A stretch of 64,000 nucleotides of DNA from Lenzites betulinus (taxonomy: Eukaryota; Basidiomycota; Agaricomycetes; Polyporales; Polyporaceae), in NCBI GenBank assembly GCA_022264855.1, contig JABYQU010000002.1, positions 186,001 to 250,000 of the forward strand, given 5' to 3'. The notes below the pieces were generated by a model, which had not been told where the DNA came from, made no database searches, and saw nothing but the letters and a program-made list of their open reading frames with translations. Within the stretch, counting starts at the first letter, position 1; every line of letters starts with the position of its first letter. This document shows positions 45,854-57,389 of the stretch, piece by piece. The position numbers and the translations under genes were made by a program.

Positions 45854-46455
45854 GACGGCTTGGTAAGGAAGAGGTACGTATCGCTAACTGTGCGCGCCGA
45901 CATCGGGGCTTTTGGCCCCGCAGCTGGTGGTGCAGCTGGTGGACCGTTTCCTAAGGAAGCATGTCGGAGGTTAATCTAAGCGGCTCAGGTAAGGGATTTG
46001 CTCACACTGATAGAGCGGCGCACCATTCGATAAGCATGACAGCGTGGTCATTTTTTGCCATGACAAAGTCTGTGGTGACAATGCACGCGCCCGTACTGCG
46101 TTGTAATCATGCTGGGGATTTATTGTTCCATATGGCCGTCAATCTGAATGGTCGTAGTTTGTCTGCCACCACGAAGGAACTGGGACGGCGCTTCAACGCA
46201 GCGGTGAAGCGCCACGACGACCAAGCGCCCGTGGTGATCGGGTCTTGTGATCTAAGTCACGGCCATGTCACGGCGACGCTGAGAGACGCCCAGCGCGGCG
46301 TGTCGGCTACGGTCGGTTAATATAGCGCACCTGGCCTGTTCTCCGCTCGTCTGTACCGTGTACGGCATGGCACCGTGTCTCTCTGAGACTGCGACACCCG
46401 CCAGCTCCCCTTCCCTTCCAACCACTAGCATCGTGTCCATTGCGCGCAGCTCCTC
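45854..46455. promoter_or_regulatory. Divergent intergenic region, transporter / F-box gene
   Basis: 602 nt. A 119-codon plus-strand open frame at 45961-46320 shows no motif and lies where promoters are expected; it is not called. No other feature is seen. Confidence 0.35.
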
Positions 46456-47604
46456 ATGCACACCTCCCGCCCCGCCCCAGTCCTGGTCGACGACCTGATC
46501 CCTGTCATACTCGAAAGCAACGACCACTGGTGGCCCCGGGATTTCCAGCGCCTTGCCCTCATCTCTCCAGCATGGGTCTATCCCGTCCGCAAGCGGCTTT
46601 ACGCGCACCCGTCGCTTCGCACCTACCGCTCGTGCCATCTCCTCGCGCGGACCTTCGCGGCGAACCCAGAGCTCGTGTCGTTCGTGCATCGGCTCGAGCT
46701 ACGGCCCACGGCAGACGAAGAACGCGCGCTGGACGAACGCGAGATGCAGAGTCTCCGTTGCATCCTCGGGCTCAAGGGCCTGCGGTCGCTAACCCTCGGT
46801 GGGGACCTGGCAGTCGCCGCGCACCGCTTCCTCAGCGTCATGCACGACACCCGCGCGGTCACGGACCTGCACATTGACGGGTGCATGGTCGCCCAGCGCC
46901 GCGCGGGCTCCCTCGCGCCCGTGGTCCCGTCGCTGGAGTGGGACGACGCCATCGCGTTCAGGTTTCCCAACCTGCGGAGCCTCACTCTCAGCAACGTCCT
47001 GCTGACCATCGTACCGTCCATGATGGACCGCCCGGCCGGCCTCACGCACCTGACCCTCGACAACGTGGATGTGGACGTCGGCTTCCTGCCTGACATATGT
47101 CAAGGCTCCTGGGAAACGCTGCGCGAGCTCAGGCTTATCCGTGGAAACGTCGTCGATATTGAGGACGGCGTGCGCTCGATGCTGGAGACGTGCGAGAACC
47201 TCGAGACGCTGTACTGCGAGGGGCACGAGCTGCTCTACCACGTTACTGTCTTTGACGAGGATGAGCCACCGCCGCCGTGTCCGAACTTGCGGAAACTCTG
47301 CCTTTCTGGATTCGACATCCACCCGGGGACGTTGGGGGCTATAGCAGAGGCTTGTCCGGCGGTGGAGGAGCTCGCGGTGCTGGGACGCGTCGTTCGGGTG
47401 CTACCCGACCAATGGACCGCCTTCCTCTCGTCCGGCAGATTGAAGTCTCTCCGACGTTTACTCCCCCCTCCCGGGACGCGCGTGCCACCGTTCGAGTTCT
47501 GGTGCCCAAGCGAACGAGAACAGCTACATGAAGTGTGCAATGCCAAGGGAATTTCCCTGGCTGATTGGGCACACAAAACCTCTCAGTCTCTCGTTGACTG
47601 GTGA
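46456..47604 (+). CDS. F-box/LRR-like protein
   Basis: Single-exon gene, 382 residues. The N-terminus (about residues 8-45, LVDDLIPVILESN...FQRLALISPAWVYPVRKRLYAHP) res embles the degenerate F-box common in agaricomycete F-box proteins. It is followed by leucine-rich repeats with spaced LRSLTL, LTHLTLDNV, LRELRLIRG, LETLYCEG and LRKLCLSGFDI units. Such proteins usually act as substrate receptors of SCF ubiquitin ligases, but the family is greatly expanded in mushrooms and this one's target is unknown. No intron is needed, unlike nearly all neighbours. An earlier start is blocked by a stop. Confidence 0.75.
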   Translation: MHTSRPAPVLVDDLIPVILESNDHWWPRDFQRLALISPAWVYPVRKRLYAHPSLRTYRSCHLLARTFAANPELVSFVHRLELRPTADEERALDEREMQSLRCILGLKGLRSLTLGGDLAVAAHRFLSVMHDTRAVTDLHIDGCMVAQRRAGSLAPVVPSLEWDDAIAFRFPNLRSLTLSNVLLTIVPSMMDRPAGLTHLTLDNVDVDVGFLPDICQGSWETLRELRLIRGNVVDIEDGVRSMLETCENLETLYCEGHELLYHVTVFDEDEPPPPCPNLRKLCLSGFDIHPGTLGAIAEACPAVEELAVLGRVVRVLPDQWTAFLSSGRLKSLRRLLPPPGTRVPPFEFWCPSEREQLHEVCNAKGISLADWAHKTSQSLVDW

Positions 47605-48265
47605 TTTGATGCTGTAAGTACAGATCCTGTCGGTGCGAGAGCTTTGCTTACATTCAAATTGGACCTGCGCAGGTGATGTGACTGACCTGTGCTTATTTGA
47701 CGGACCATGCATGTTTCTCCTCGGATACGCTGTCCAGTACGCAATATGCTGCGCCACTTCCATACCCCTTGCGCCGGTGTACGATATTTCTTCCGTGTTT
47801 CACGCTCTGTACAACATTCCTCCCGCATACTTGTATTGTATATATACCGGGTGTTAGCTTGACCCGCCGCTGTGTTGTTACCGGTAACCATGTACATATC
47901 CTCTGGATGCGCTCTGCCCATTGACCTGTGCGTTCACCACGATGCCGCGAGCGGAGGAAGAGCGGCGAACGCTAGCCAGGCGGCGAGGGAGGCATCGGCG
48001 GTGGAAGCGAGCGAGGGCGGCTCGTTGGCGCCCAATTGTTTGTTTTGGGCGTTGGCGGGGCGCGCGGGTCTCCCACGCTTGTCCTATCACGCCAGATACC
48101 CCGCCCCTCGTCGTCGCCGTCGCCGACAGCGACGCAGGTCTGCGACCGCCTCTCTCTCCGCTGTGCCACCCCTGGCCTGGCCTGCCCGACTTCCTTTCTG
48201 TGTCTCCCTCGCTCCTTCCCCGCCACGTTCGCTTCTGAAGTTTTCCATAGTCCACGCAACGTCAA
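47605..48265. other. Intergenic, F-box 3' end and hydrolase promoter
   Basis: 661 nt. The last 150 nt before the hydrolase ATG are pyrimidine-rich. No gene recognised. Confidence 0.35.
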
Positions 48266-51200
48266 ATGGCGACCCGCGTCCTCACTCACGATCCGTCGTC
48301 CCCCACCGGCAGCGGCTCCTCCCAGCCCGCACGCAGACCACAGAAGAAGTCCTCTTTCCTCTCTCTCCGACGCGAGCAGCGCTCTCCCACATCCCCAGAC
48401 TCCGCGACCGTCTCCCCACGCTTCCACGCAGCGGACAAGTCCACCTCGCCCTCCGCGTTCCATGCCTTCCAGGACGTATCGCGGCCGGTAATCTCCCGCC
48501 CGTCAGACCTGAGTACACGCAACCACAACCGCCGCCCCTCCAAGACCACCAGCCTCAAGCACGACACCGGATACTCGCGGAGCACGCACGAGCGCGAACG
48601 CGAACGCGAGCCGCAGCCCCAGGTACAGTACAACGGACGGGAGCGGGAGATCGACCTTGGGTTCGTCGACTTCCCCAGCTTCGACGACCGCTCGTCCCGT
48701 TCCCGTGGTGGCGACGGTGAGAACCCCAAGTCCCGCGCACGCGCACGGTCGGGCCCGTCCAGCAAACGTAGCACCCCGGGCCATGCCCCCAGCGACTTCT
48801 ACAGCTACCCCATCCGCGACTCCAACTCCTCGTCCCTCAGCCACTTCACGGACACGCCGCAGACACCCCTAGACGACACCTTCTTCCGCGACCCGATATT
48901 CGGCTCTCACGTCGTCGTCGCTGCGCCCGTCGCGGGCGTGGAGACGATGGACGCGCTGGTGGACGGCATGAACCATTACGCCGGCGACGACAACTTCATG
49001 GGCATGGGCGGCATGTCCGGACGCTCCAAGTTTTCGGCCAAGTCTGGCTTCCATCCGCTGTACCAACCCCCGCTGCCCAAGCCACCGCCTGGCGTCACCC
49101 TGGGCGGCGCAAAGCCCAGAAAAGCTCCCGCAAGACGGCGAGACTCTGATGCTGACGAGGATGAGGACACGACCCCTGCACGCCCCTCGCCGCCAAAGCC
49201 GCGGAAGAGCCAACGCCCCCAGCCTACTCGTTCTGATACCATCCGCCCCGACACGGTGGACACCGCCAGCAAAAGCATCTCTTCACCTCGCACCTCCACC
49301 AGCCCGTCGACCGAGAGCTTCGAGCGGCGTTCACAGACAACTCCGCAAAGGGCGGTCCCGCCTTCTATTTCCGAGATTATCCGTGCCCATGCACCTCCCG
49401 AACAGCAGGCGCGTTCCCGAAAGAGCTCCTACGCCACCAGCTATGGCCACGGCTCGCAACTCACCCACAGCAGGCAGCCGGAACCAGAGCCTGTGGCGGT
49501 CCCCCAGACTGCAGAGGAGGACGGTGACCTCATCTCGCGCTCGTCCGTTGACACGCTGGCAGAGGAGATCCAGCGCACCCTCCAGGCTCAAAAACGCGCC
49601 TCGGTGGTATCCCCCACCATGCACCGGGCGCGCTCCTTCCAGCAGTACCCGCATGCCATCCCCGAAGGCAGTCGCCCCACGCCCTCCCCCCGCACCGACA
49701 GCCGCCGGGAGTCCTCCCTGTTCTCCTACTCTACGACCATCTCCGAGCAGCCGCCGCTCCCGCCGCTCGACATGATGGGCCTCACGAAGGTGCCCGTGAA
49801 CTCCGCCTCACAGACCATCGCGCAGTACCTGCGCTCCACTCGTTTGACCACCCTCCTCCAGCTTACCCGCTCCCCGCACGCGTCGCGCGGCAACCCGCTC
49901 ACTGTTAGTTTGTCTGATCTAGGGAGCCCGACTGGCTTCCCCCTTATTGTGTTCCTTGGTTTGGGCTGCGTGCGACATATCATGGGTCTGTACGATGAAA
50001 TGGCAGAATGTCTAGGAATACGGCTTATCACGATCGACCGGTGAGAGTCACGCACTTCCGATGTGATTGAGCTGGGGCTAACGAATTGCTATAGGTGGGG
50101 TCTGGGACGCACCGATGTACCCAAGAACAGGTCTGCGCGGGGGATCCCCGAGTGGGCCGGTATTGTGGAAGAAGTGCTGGACCGCCTCAACATCGACCAG
50201 TGCAGCATCATGGCACATTCTGCCGGTGCACCGTACGCCATGGCATTTGCTAATAGATTCCCGGAGCGGATCAGGGGCGAGATTTGCCTGCTGGCGCCTT
50301 GGGTTGCCGGTGGAGAAGGTGGTAAGTCTATCTACTAGGACGATATCCTATACGCCTGCAACTCGCTAACGGTCATGTTAGGAGGATACAAGTGGCTGAA
50401 GTACGTTCCCAACGGACTTCTGAAGACTGCGCAAGCAGCAGAGTGGAAGGTCCAGGCGTGGATGCTGGGCAAGCCTCCCACCGTCGCCTTCGAGGGCATA
50501 GGTTTTGATGTCAAGACGACGCCGATGACGCCGTCAGCCAACTCGTCCATGTCTGCGCTGGACTCACCGCGCTCGCCACCTCACTCCGCTTCCACCATCA
50601 CTCCGAGCCTCGCCACTCTACAGGAGCAACCACCCCGGCCAAGCATCTCCTCAGCTGTCTTCAGCGAGTACGATGATCTCCGCGACTTCGAAGGCTGCTT
50701 CGACGAGAGCCGCAGTACCATCGGGCGGGCCAGCACGAGTTCACAGAGGAAGCGCGTCACTAGCGAGTGTAGGTCTGAGGCCCCATCGTATGCTACCACG
50801 CGGAAGCCTTCGAGGGGTTTCCTGGGGCGCTTCAAGTCGGGATCCTCTGCTCAACAGACACCAACATCAACCCCGGAGAAGCAGACGAACGGGAGTGTCA
50901 AGAAGCTTAAGGCTCTCCGCTCGATGGGCTCGCTGAAAGGCCGTTCGCGGACTAACACGACCACCAAGCTGTCAGACCCGCCTGTGCCCACGCCGCCCTG
51001 GATTCCGTCCCCCGTGATGAACACACCTGAAGTTGGGTTGGGCTTGGATCAGCTCGATTGGCTGAACAACTCCCTGCGCGACTCACGATCCCCTTCACCT
51101 TCCTTGAAGCACAAGGATCTTCCACCCCTGGATTTGTCTCGGGACGCGCGCTCCCCCACTCCGTCAACACGACCTGGTGGTCGGCGCTCGATATCGTTCA

Positions 51201-51668
51201 CGGGCGGCAGTCCCTCCTCACCCCCTTGGTCCAGTCACCACAGTCCCCCGGTCTGAAGTCGCCCAACTCTGCTCAGAGCTTCCAGGCGGCACTCGGCAAT
51301 GCGCTCATCGCCGCGTCTCATTCGGAGTCATCAAAGGGCACGCACGGCGACCTCCTGCAAATCCTGAACCACGATCGGCAACCGTGGGGCTTCTCGTACG
51401 GCACATATCCCCACAGCGTGCGCGTGTGGTATGGTGACAGGGACGAGAAGATCGCGGAGAATGCGGTGCGGTGGATGGAGCACGCCATGGGCCCGGATAA
51501 GTGCCAGGTGAAGGTCATCAAGGGCGCGGACCACTCGCTCATGTTCAAGAGCTCGGTCGTGGTAGAGGTTCTGGAGAACATTGCCGAGTACTGGCGTGAC
51601 TGTGAGTGCCCCCTTCCCGCCTTGCATGGCTAATGTGCTGACGATGTCCGTGCTTCGTAGGGGATTGA
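48266..51668 (+). CDS. Alpha/beta hydrolase with long disordered N-terminus
   Basis: Exon 1 (48266-50040) codes about 500 residues of low-complexity Ser/Pro/Arg sequence, then the hydrolase fold start (GFPLIVFLGLGCVRHIMGLYDEMA). Exon 2 (50095-50321) has the nucleophile elbow AHSAGAPYA. Exon 3 begins at 50382. A second disordered stretch of about 250 residues splits the fold before the acid (VWYGDRDEKIA) and the histidine (GADHSLMF). The C-terminus probably splices from 51601 to 51661, ending WRDWD. Between about 51060 and 51280 the reading frame changes, so at least one intron lies there, but I cannot place its borders. Catalytic triad Ser-Asp-His is visible; substrate unknown. The large insert in the cap region is unusual. 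Confidence 0.75.
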
Positions 51669-52275
51669 CCGTATCTTATTCTTTGCTTGCTCCCCCGATG
51701 TCTTCTTCGCGATTGTTGGATTATATACCACCCCCTGCCGATACCTTTCCCTCCCTCCCTTCCCGCCGCTCTCCGTTGTTCACCCACGCCTTCTCTGTAT
51801 CCCATACCATTGCACGTCCCACACACCCCTTCCGTCGCCATACGTTATGCGTCACCGCACCCAGGATTAATGGCCGCCCACGTCTCACGTCTCACCTTAC
51901 CATCGGCATCGTCGCTCCGCACGTAATTTCTGTAGGATCGGGGGAGGTTTACACACCAGTTCAGCACTCAGTGTCCAGTACGGTTTTGTCGCTTCGTTGT
52001 ATCATTCGTTCTTCTCCCGCTCGCGCCCGCTCTTTTTTATCCGCCCGCGCCGCCTTGCCTTGCCTTGCCTCGCCGCTGCGGCGTACATACGCGCACGGCC
52101 CCACGCTACTAGCACAACTCGGAAAACAAAATTAACACGTTGTTTGTGTGTCGGACTGCCGGAACGGGATACAGCAAGATGTGAACGAGCGCGTGTGTAC
52201 GTGCATGGTCCAAGAAAGCTTAGCAAGGATACAAAGGGTGTGTGGCAAAGGTGTGCAAGGTGTGCATGTAAGTAA
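51669..52275. other. Convergent 3' region, hydrolase / membrane protein
   Basis: 607 nt between two stop codons. Only UTR-like sequence is seen, with a short ccttgccttgcctcg repeat near 52056-52071. Confidence 0.35.
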
Positions 52276-54350
52276 CTACGAAGGTCCGGGACGGGATCCT
52301 GTAGAGGAGGTGGGTGACCCAGACGAGTTCCGCGGGACGCGGTTCAGCCAGGGCGCAGGCTTGCTGAAGCTTCCCCTCAAGGGACTCTTCGGCGGGATCG
52401 GGGGCGCTGCAACACATTATCATCAGTACAGAACGCGCACACGATCACAGACACAGTGTACTCACGCGGTGGACGCGGCTGGGGCGCCGTCAGCACCTCC
52501 GCCGGCTCATACTCCGGTTCATACCCCGGCTCGGGCTCGGGCTCAAACACGGACCCATACGAGGACTCGGACATGTACGGCGCGTCGATCGGGATGTCCG
52601 CCGAGACGGTGTCCGCGAACGGGTTCGTCGGGCGCGACGGCGCGAAGTTCTGCGGGACGTACACCATCGCGGGCGGCGCCGCAGCCTGTACGAGCCTGCC
52701 GGTACCGGCACCTGCGTCTGCTGCGCCCTCGGTATCCGCCGCCTGGGGCCGGCGCGCGGCCGCGCGGCGGCTCCGCACGAGCACGAAGAGGACCGCGCCG
52801 AGCAGGCTGAGGACGAGGAGGGAGGCGACGACGGCGATGGCGATGATGACCTGCTTGGACACGCCGGTGTTCGCGGCGCCGTTCGCGGTGCCGGGCGTCG
52901 TGCCCGTCGCGCTCGGGTATGCGTTGGTGTTCATGAGGATCACGGAGACGGAGGGCAGGGTGGTGATGTCGCCCGAGGCTGTCGGGCTGCCGTTCCCGCC
53001 CGCGGCGGTGGTGGGGGCGCCGGCGGGGTTGGTGCCTGTAGCCTGGGATGCGCCGTTCGTGCCTGTTGGCTGGGACGTTCCATTCGGGTCGGTGCCGGTT
53101 GCGGGGAGTGTCGCGACGCCGGTTTGCGTACCAGCACCAGCGGTGCCAGTTTGCGTGCCAGCCCCAGCGGTGCCAGTCGCGGTGCCTGCGCCGGTGCCCG
53201 TCTGGCCAGGCTGCGTGTTGCCCGCTGTCTGGGTACCCGTAGCAGCCGCCCCCGTAGATTGTACAGTGGTCGTCCCCTGGCCCGCGCCTCCTGTGCCGGC
53301 GACCGAGGTCGTCCCGGGTGCTGGAGTATTCTGCGCAGGGTTCGAGGTGTTCGCGGTTGCCGCCGTAGTAGTGGCCGCGGTGGGAACCGCAGTCGCTCCA
53401 GGAAGACCTGCACTAGTTGCTCCGGTGCCAGTCCCTGCGTTGGTAGCAATCGGTCCTATAGTTATTTAGTCAGTCATACAAAAGATATATCCTATGCTCA
53501 CCGTTTGCTATGGTGGGCGACGTAGTCGCGGCGCCGGTGGTCGTAGCATTAGCTTCGATGGCGGTGACTGTCAGTGTTGGTAAGTTGGGCACCAGCACAA
53601 TGCTGCTGGACGTGGTCGCATTTCCACTCTCTGGTTTTCTCTGTTATGAGTACGCCCTCCGGGGTGTATCGAGAGCTCTGCGCACCTTGCGGATCTGTTG
53701 TTACCACGACGGAGTCGAACGTGATTTGACTGGTGTTGTTGAACAGAGGGTCTTCCAAATTGACGACTGTAAGAGTATGGTTGATGGTCGGGTCCAGACC
53801 GATGAATGAAAAGAGCGTGTCCTGTACATCCCGTAAGAACACGAGCTACCCGGAATACACACACCACTCACCGGGGGTTGGGTCCCGTTCTCCCTCGAGT
53901 CGTGTGCGTCTATCACGGATGCATTGGCACCGACGAGCTGCCCGACTGTGACGTTGAAGACGCAATCAAGGCAGGCCAAGTACAGCCCACCACCGGCAAC
54001 CCTGAAGCCTTCATAGTACACCGCTGTGATGTTCTCTGCCGAAAGCACAGGCAGACGAGACGCCCGGCGCAAGTGAGTCCCGTACCCACATGGCGGCGAA
54101 CCGAGAGCTAATAAACGGCCTTACGTGGTAGTGTGATCCGCACCTCCTCGTTCAGCGCGTCCGCGAACGCGAACAGGCTGCCGTCCTCCGCGAATGTTGC
54201 GGCGCGCCATCCGGGTGTGAACGCGACGAGGGTGCTGTTCAGGCCGAGGGTGGTGTTCGTAGGCGCGCCCGCGACCGGGCGGGGCGCGTAGAAGGCGGCT
54301 ACAGTGAAGATTAAGAGGACGACATTTACAGTAGCCGCGAAGGAAAGCAT
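52276..54350 (-). CDS. Single-pass membrane protein with mucin-like stalk
   Basis: Type I membrane protein of a kind frequent in agaricomycetes. A signal peptide (residues about 1-28) precedes a beta-rich ectodomain with several N-glycosylation sites (NTT, NST, NIT, NVT, NGT, NHT, NTS). The ectodomain includes GWRAATFAEDGSLFAFADAL and, in later exons, GFRVAGGGLYLACLDC and FNNTSQITFDSVVV; it may be a galactose-binding-like fold. Then come about 170 Ser/Thr/Gly-rich residues, a transmembrane helix (VIIAIAVVASLLVLSLLGAV) with basic stop-transfer, and a cytosolic tail with PYMSESSYGS and acidic/Pro repeats. The last exon starts after the tail PRPP and ends SRPGPS. Candidate cell-surface sensor or adhesin; function not known. 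Confidence 0.78.
53118..53171 (-). repeat. 27-nt tandem repeat in mucin-like stalk (two copies)
   Basis: Two adjacent near-identical 27-nt units encode GAGTQTGTA-type nonapeptides in the stalk of the membrane protein. The units differ at a few third-position bases. Copy-number variation is likely in such stalks, but this cannot be seen from one genome. Confidence 0.6.
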
Positions 54351-54971
54351 GGGTGAAGAAAGCCGAGGAGAATGACCAGCATCCCGCACGGGTAGGGCTG
54401 AAGCTGAAGAGAGAAGTGGAGGTTCGAGCCCAAGAGGCGTCCGCGACCGCAGTGGGGCACCGCGACCGGGAGACTTGTTCGCGTTGTCGTCATCAGAGTC
54501 GGGGGGTTGCCGTGTTGCAGTGTCGCAGTGTGCTGCACGCTGCGAGAATAGGTACCGGTACAGGCCTGTACAGACCCACCTGCAGTTTAGGCACTGCCTA
54601 TCTCCCGCGGGTATACAGAGAGGCCAATGAGGTACATTGTCAGTTGATCATCATCACTCGAACACATCACCCGCTCCATATCGCCGCTTCCTCTCCTCGG
54701 CGCGTCATTTTATGAACTTGTATCCCCATCCATGTGAATTGCAGGTCGACTCCCGCGATCACTAAGAACACGGAGGCTACAAAACGGTAGGGCTACAACA
54801 CTAGGAGGTGAATAAGTCGATCGTAGTTTATACAGCACATCATCTCGGCATGTGGCTTAGCTATCTGATGTTACGTCTTGAAGGGAAGAGCTTGGAAAAG
54901 CATGGTCTTGATAGGAAGAGCCGCGAGTCAATGTCGCCCTGGTACCTAATGGCACCTTGTGGCACCTCCCC
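54351..54971. other. Intergenic, membrane protein promoter and esterase-like 3' flank
   Basis: 621 nt between two minus-strand genes, with no gene recognised. A B-box-like ggttcgagccc at 54420 lacks a matching tRNA cloverleaf. Confidence 0.35.
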
Positions 54972-56921
54972 TCAGACAGCGAACGGGAAGGTCAGGTCAA
55001 GCTCGGCTTTTGCTCCCTTCCATGTGTTCTCCTGTTCCAGGGGCGTAACCCCTCGCGACTGACGAATGTGCACGACGCAATCGAACTGTTTCGCAACGCT
55101 GCATCTCGAGTAGTGCGACGGTATCTCGGTGAGCCGTCGGTAGAGAACTCCGATGAAGCGTTGGTAGCGCCGCCTGTCCAGGAATCTGCCAGCTCCGGTC
55201 AGTCGCGGCTGCCACCACGATCCAGGCGAAGGGTATGCCTGGACATACTCGGAGAGTTGTTCGGAGACAACGACCTTCTTGTTCTTTCCATTTTCCAGGG
55301 AAACAATCTTGTTGATAATCATGAAAGAGTCCGTCTCCGTCCACGTATCGAAGACCGACTCGATTGATCCGTCAATGGGTGGATTCATCCGTTGCAAATA
55401 CGGAGGCTCGTCCCAATTAAAAGAGGCGGTGACTGACCGGGTCAACAAAGCAGCCGCGCCGCAGTGAGTAGAGCGATTATGTCAAACTCACCTGTTCCTC
55501 TGTCCGTCAGAAACCCCATGCTGAACACATTCTCGTCGCCGAAGATCTCACGGCAGCGTTGGCCGAGGTTGATCTCGCCTGCATGACATGAATGAACTGG
55601 TCAGAAGCTGATCAACGGGGTAGTGCTTACCTCGCCGCCCCATGTCGGTAGCCCGCGCGTCCCCGACGTGCGAGTTGTGCGCCCATACCACAATCTTGGC
55701 ACGACCTGGGCCGTCTCCTGAGGGTGCTAGAAACTGAGCGATACTGGCGACGACGCGCGCGAAGTGATTATCTCTGCGCAATGAATGGTTATGTAAGCAG
55801 CTATGGGAACCGGAATAGACCCTGTCAGTTACCGTAAGTTCCAGCTCAGGGTATCCTCGGTCAGCATCGTGCGATAGTACTCTTCTGCATCTTTCACGAC
55901 TAGCGCGTTCATCTCTGCGATGAACTGTTGCTCATACGGGTGCCCATGGGGATTCTTGCCCAGTTCTTTCTCAATGATTGCGTGACGATCCCGGAGAAGA
56001 CTCTTCAGATTGTCGATGACTTCTCTGTGACAGTCCTGATGGGCTTTGAGAAGAACGGCGCAGCTGCGCGTAAAGTGGGGTCCCAACCTTTTTCAAACCA
56101 AACTGCGTCTCGTACGAATACCGCATAGTGTCTTCGCCGAAGCGTTCGAAGCAGTTGTATCTATAACGTATAAGCCGAGGCTAGAGCATACAATCTAGAT
56201 TCACGCGCCTCTTGCGAGCAGCCGTCGCACCTTTCGGGTCCACTTTCTCCAGATACTGAAGGACTTGCTGCGCCGACCGGTGCAGCGAGTAAAGATCCAT
56301 GCCAAAGAACGACACAGTGCGCGAGTAGTCCCCCGTCGATTCCAACACGCGGGCATTGTGCTGTTTCAGAAATTCAATAAACGGGGGCAATGTCTCGTTC
56401 TTCCACATCCACTTGGGAAACCTGGCCAAACGCTCCCGTCAGACGTGTACGGCATTTGTATTCTGTCAAGCGGGCTAACCTCTCGAACTCAGCCAGCGCG
56501 TCCCGAGCATCTTTAATTTTGCCTCCGCCGAGCGCTCCGCCGTGACAGTATCTGCGGGGTCAAGCGAGACTCGTAAGTTCGGCGCGGGGTCCAGCGGGGG
56601 CTCTTCACATCACCTGTTGATTCTGAGCGCGTCCGGCCAGTCGGCCTCGACAGCGACAGCAGTGAAGCCGTTCTCGCTGATCAGCCGTTTAGTTAGACTG
56701 GCACGGTGGGCGTAGAACTCATAGGTCCCATGGGAGCCGTCCCCGATCAATACTATCTGGGCGTCCCCTGGGTGGCATGAGAATCACCGGAGGTGCTGGC
56801 TGGAGGCCGAGGAGCGCGTACCGATAGCATCGAGGATGGGGTCATATGAGGGAGAAGACGAGGACAGGCGGCAGGCGTGGGCACGGAAGAGGCCCTTCTC
56901 TCTGATTGCTTCTGACACCAT
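54972..56921 (-). CDS. Erythromycin-esterase-like hydrolase
   Basis: Member of the erythromycin esterase (EreA-like) superfamily. First exons: 56921-56822, 56767-56614, 56551-56480, 56421-56209, then from 56160. Recognisable parts are [15 protein letters not shown] (the family's HGT motif with the active histidine), [84 protein letters not shown] and, near the end, [16 protein letters not shown]. Exon 4 seems to end at a GC donor before the next exon, which starts [10 protein letters not shown]. The border after FGLKK is not resolved. The start ATG at 56921 is preferred because an upstream ATG is out of frame. The natural substrate is unknown; fungal homologues are common and antibiotic resistance is not implied. 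Confidence 0.85.
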
Positions 56922-57389
56922 TTTGCGCGTAGCGGCAGAAACCAGGCTCCGTACACGGGACGGCGAGATGAGCAGGTGCTTGGGATGGAGAGAGCATGGC
57001 GGCGGACTTGTTTAGCTCTTATGTCTGTGCAGGTGCCAGTGGGTCACCCGGTGGAGTGCATGACGTCCGCACGGGCGTTATGAAGCGGGTCGCGGTCAGT
57101 GGGTGTTGTCGAGGCACGCGGCGCAGCGTACGCGAGAACGGGCACGCAGGGACGGGGCAGGGCACGCGAGGGGGATGCGGGGGCGGGGATGCTGAGACTG
57201 ATGGGAGCAGCCGGCGGGAGGCGGGGGAGGACCGATTAGGTAAGAGGCGGGCGCGAGGGATCGCCCGTAGCTTCACGCTATGAGATCCAATCGGGCCTGC
57301 CGTAAGGGTGTGGCGGAAACAACGTTCAGTGCTCAAAGTCCCTCTCCGCCTCTTCCTCTCTCTCTCTCACCCCCATCCTCCTGCCCGCC
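56922..57389. promoter_or_regulatory. Divergent promoter, esterase-like / Ies1-B
   Basis: 468 nt between start codons. A CT-rich run (tctctctctctcac) lies just before the Ies1-B ATG. No gene is seen. Confidence 0.35.

Noticed and set aside
45961..46320. 119-codon plus-strand open frame between transporter and F-box genes
   Set aside because: No motif, lies in a divergent promoter region, composition like random GC-rich sequence.
52456..53469. 337-codon plus-strand open frame
   Set aside because: It is antisense to the Ser/Thr/Gly-rich stalk of the membrane protein, whose splice-consistent minus-strand reading has a signal peptide, glycosylation sites and a transmembrane helix.
54415..54440. 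ggttcgagccc resembling a tRNA B box
   Set aside because: No A box at the right distance and no T-stem or acceptor pairing.
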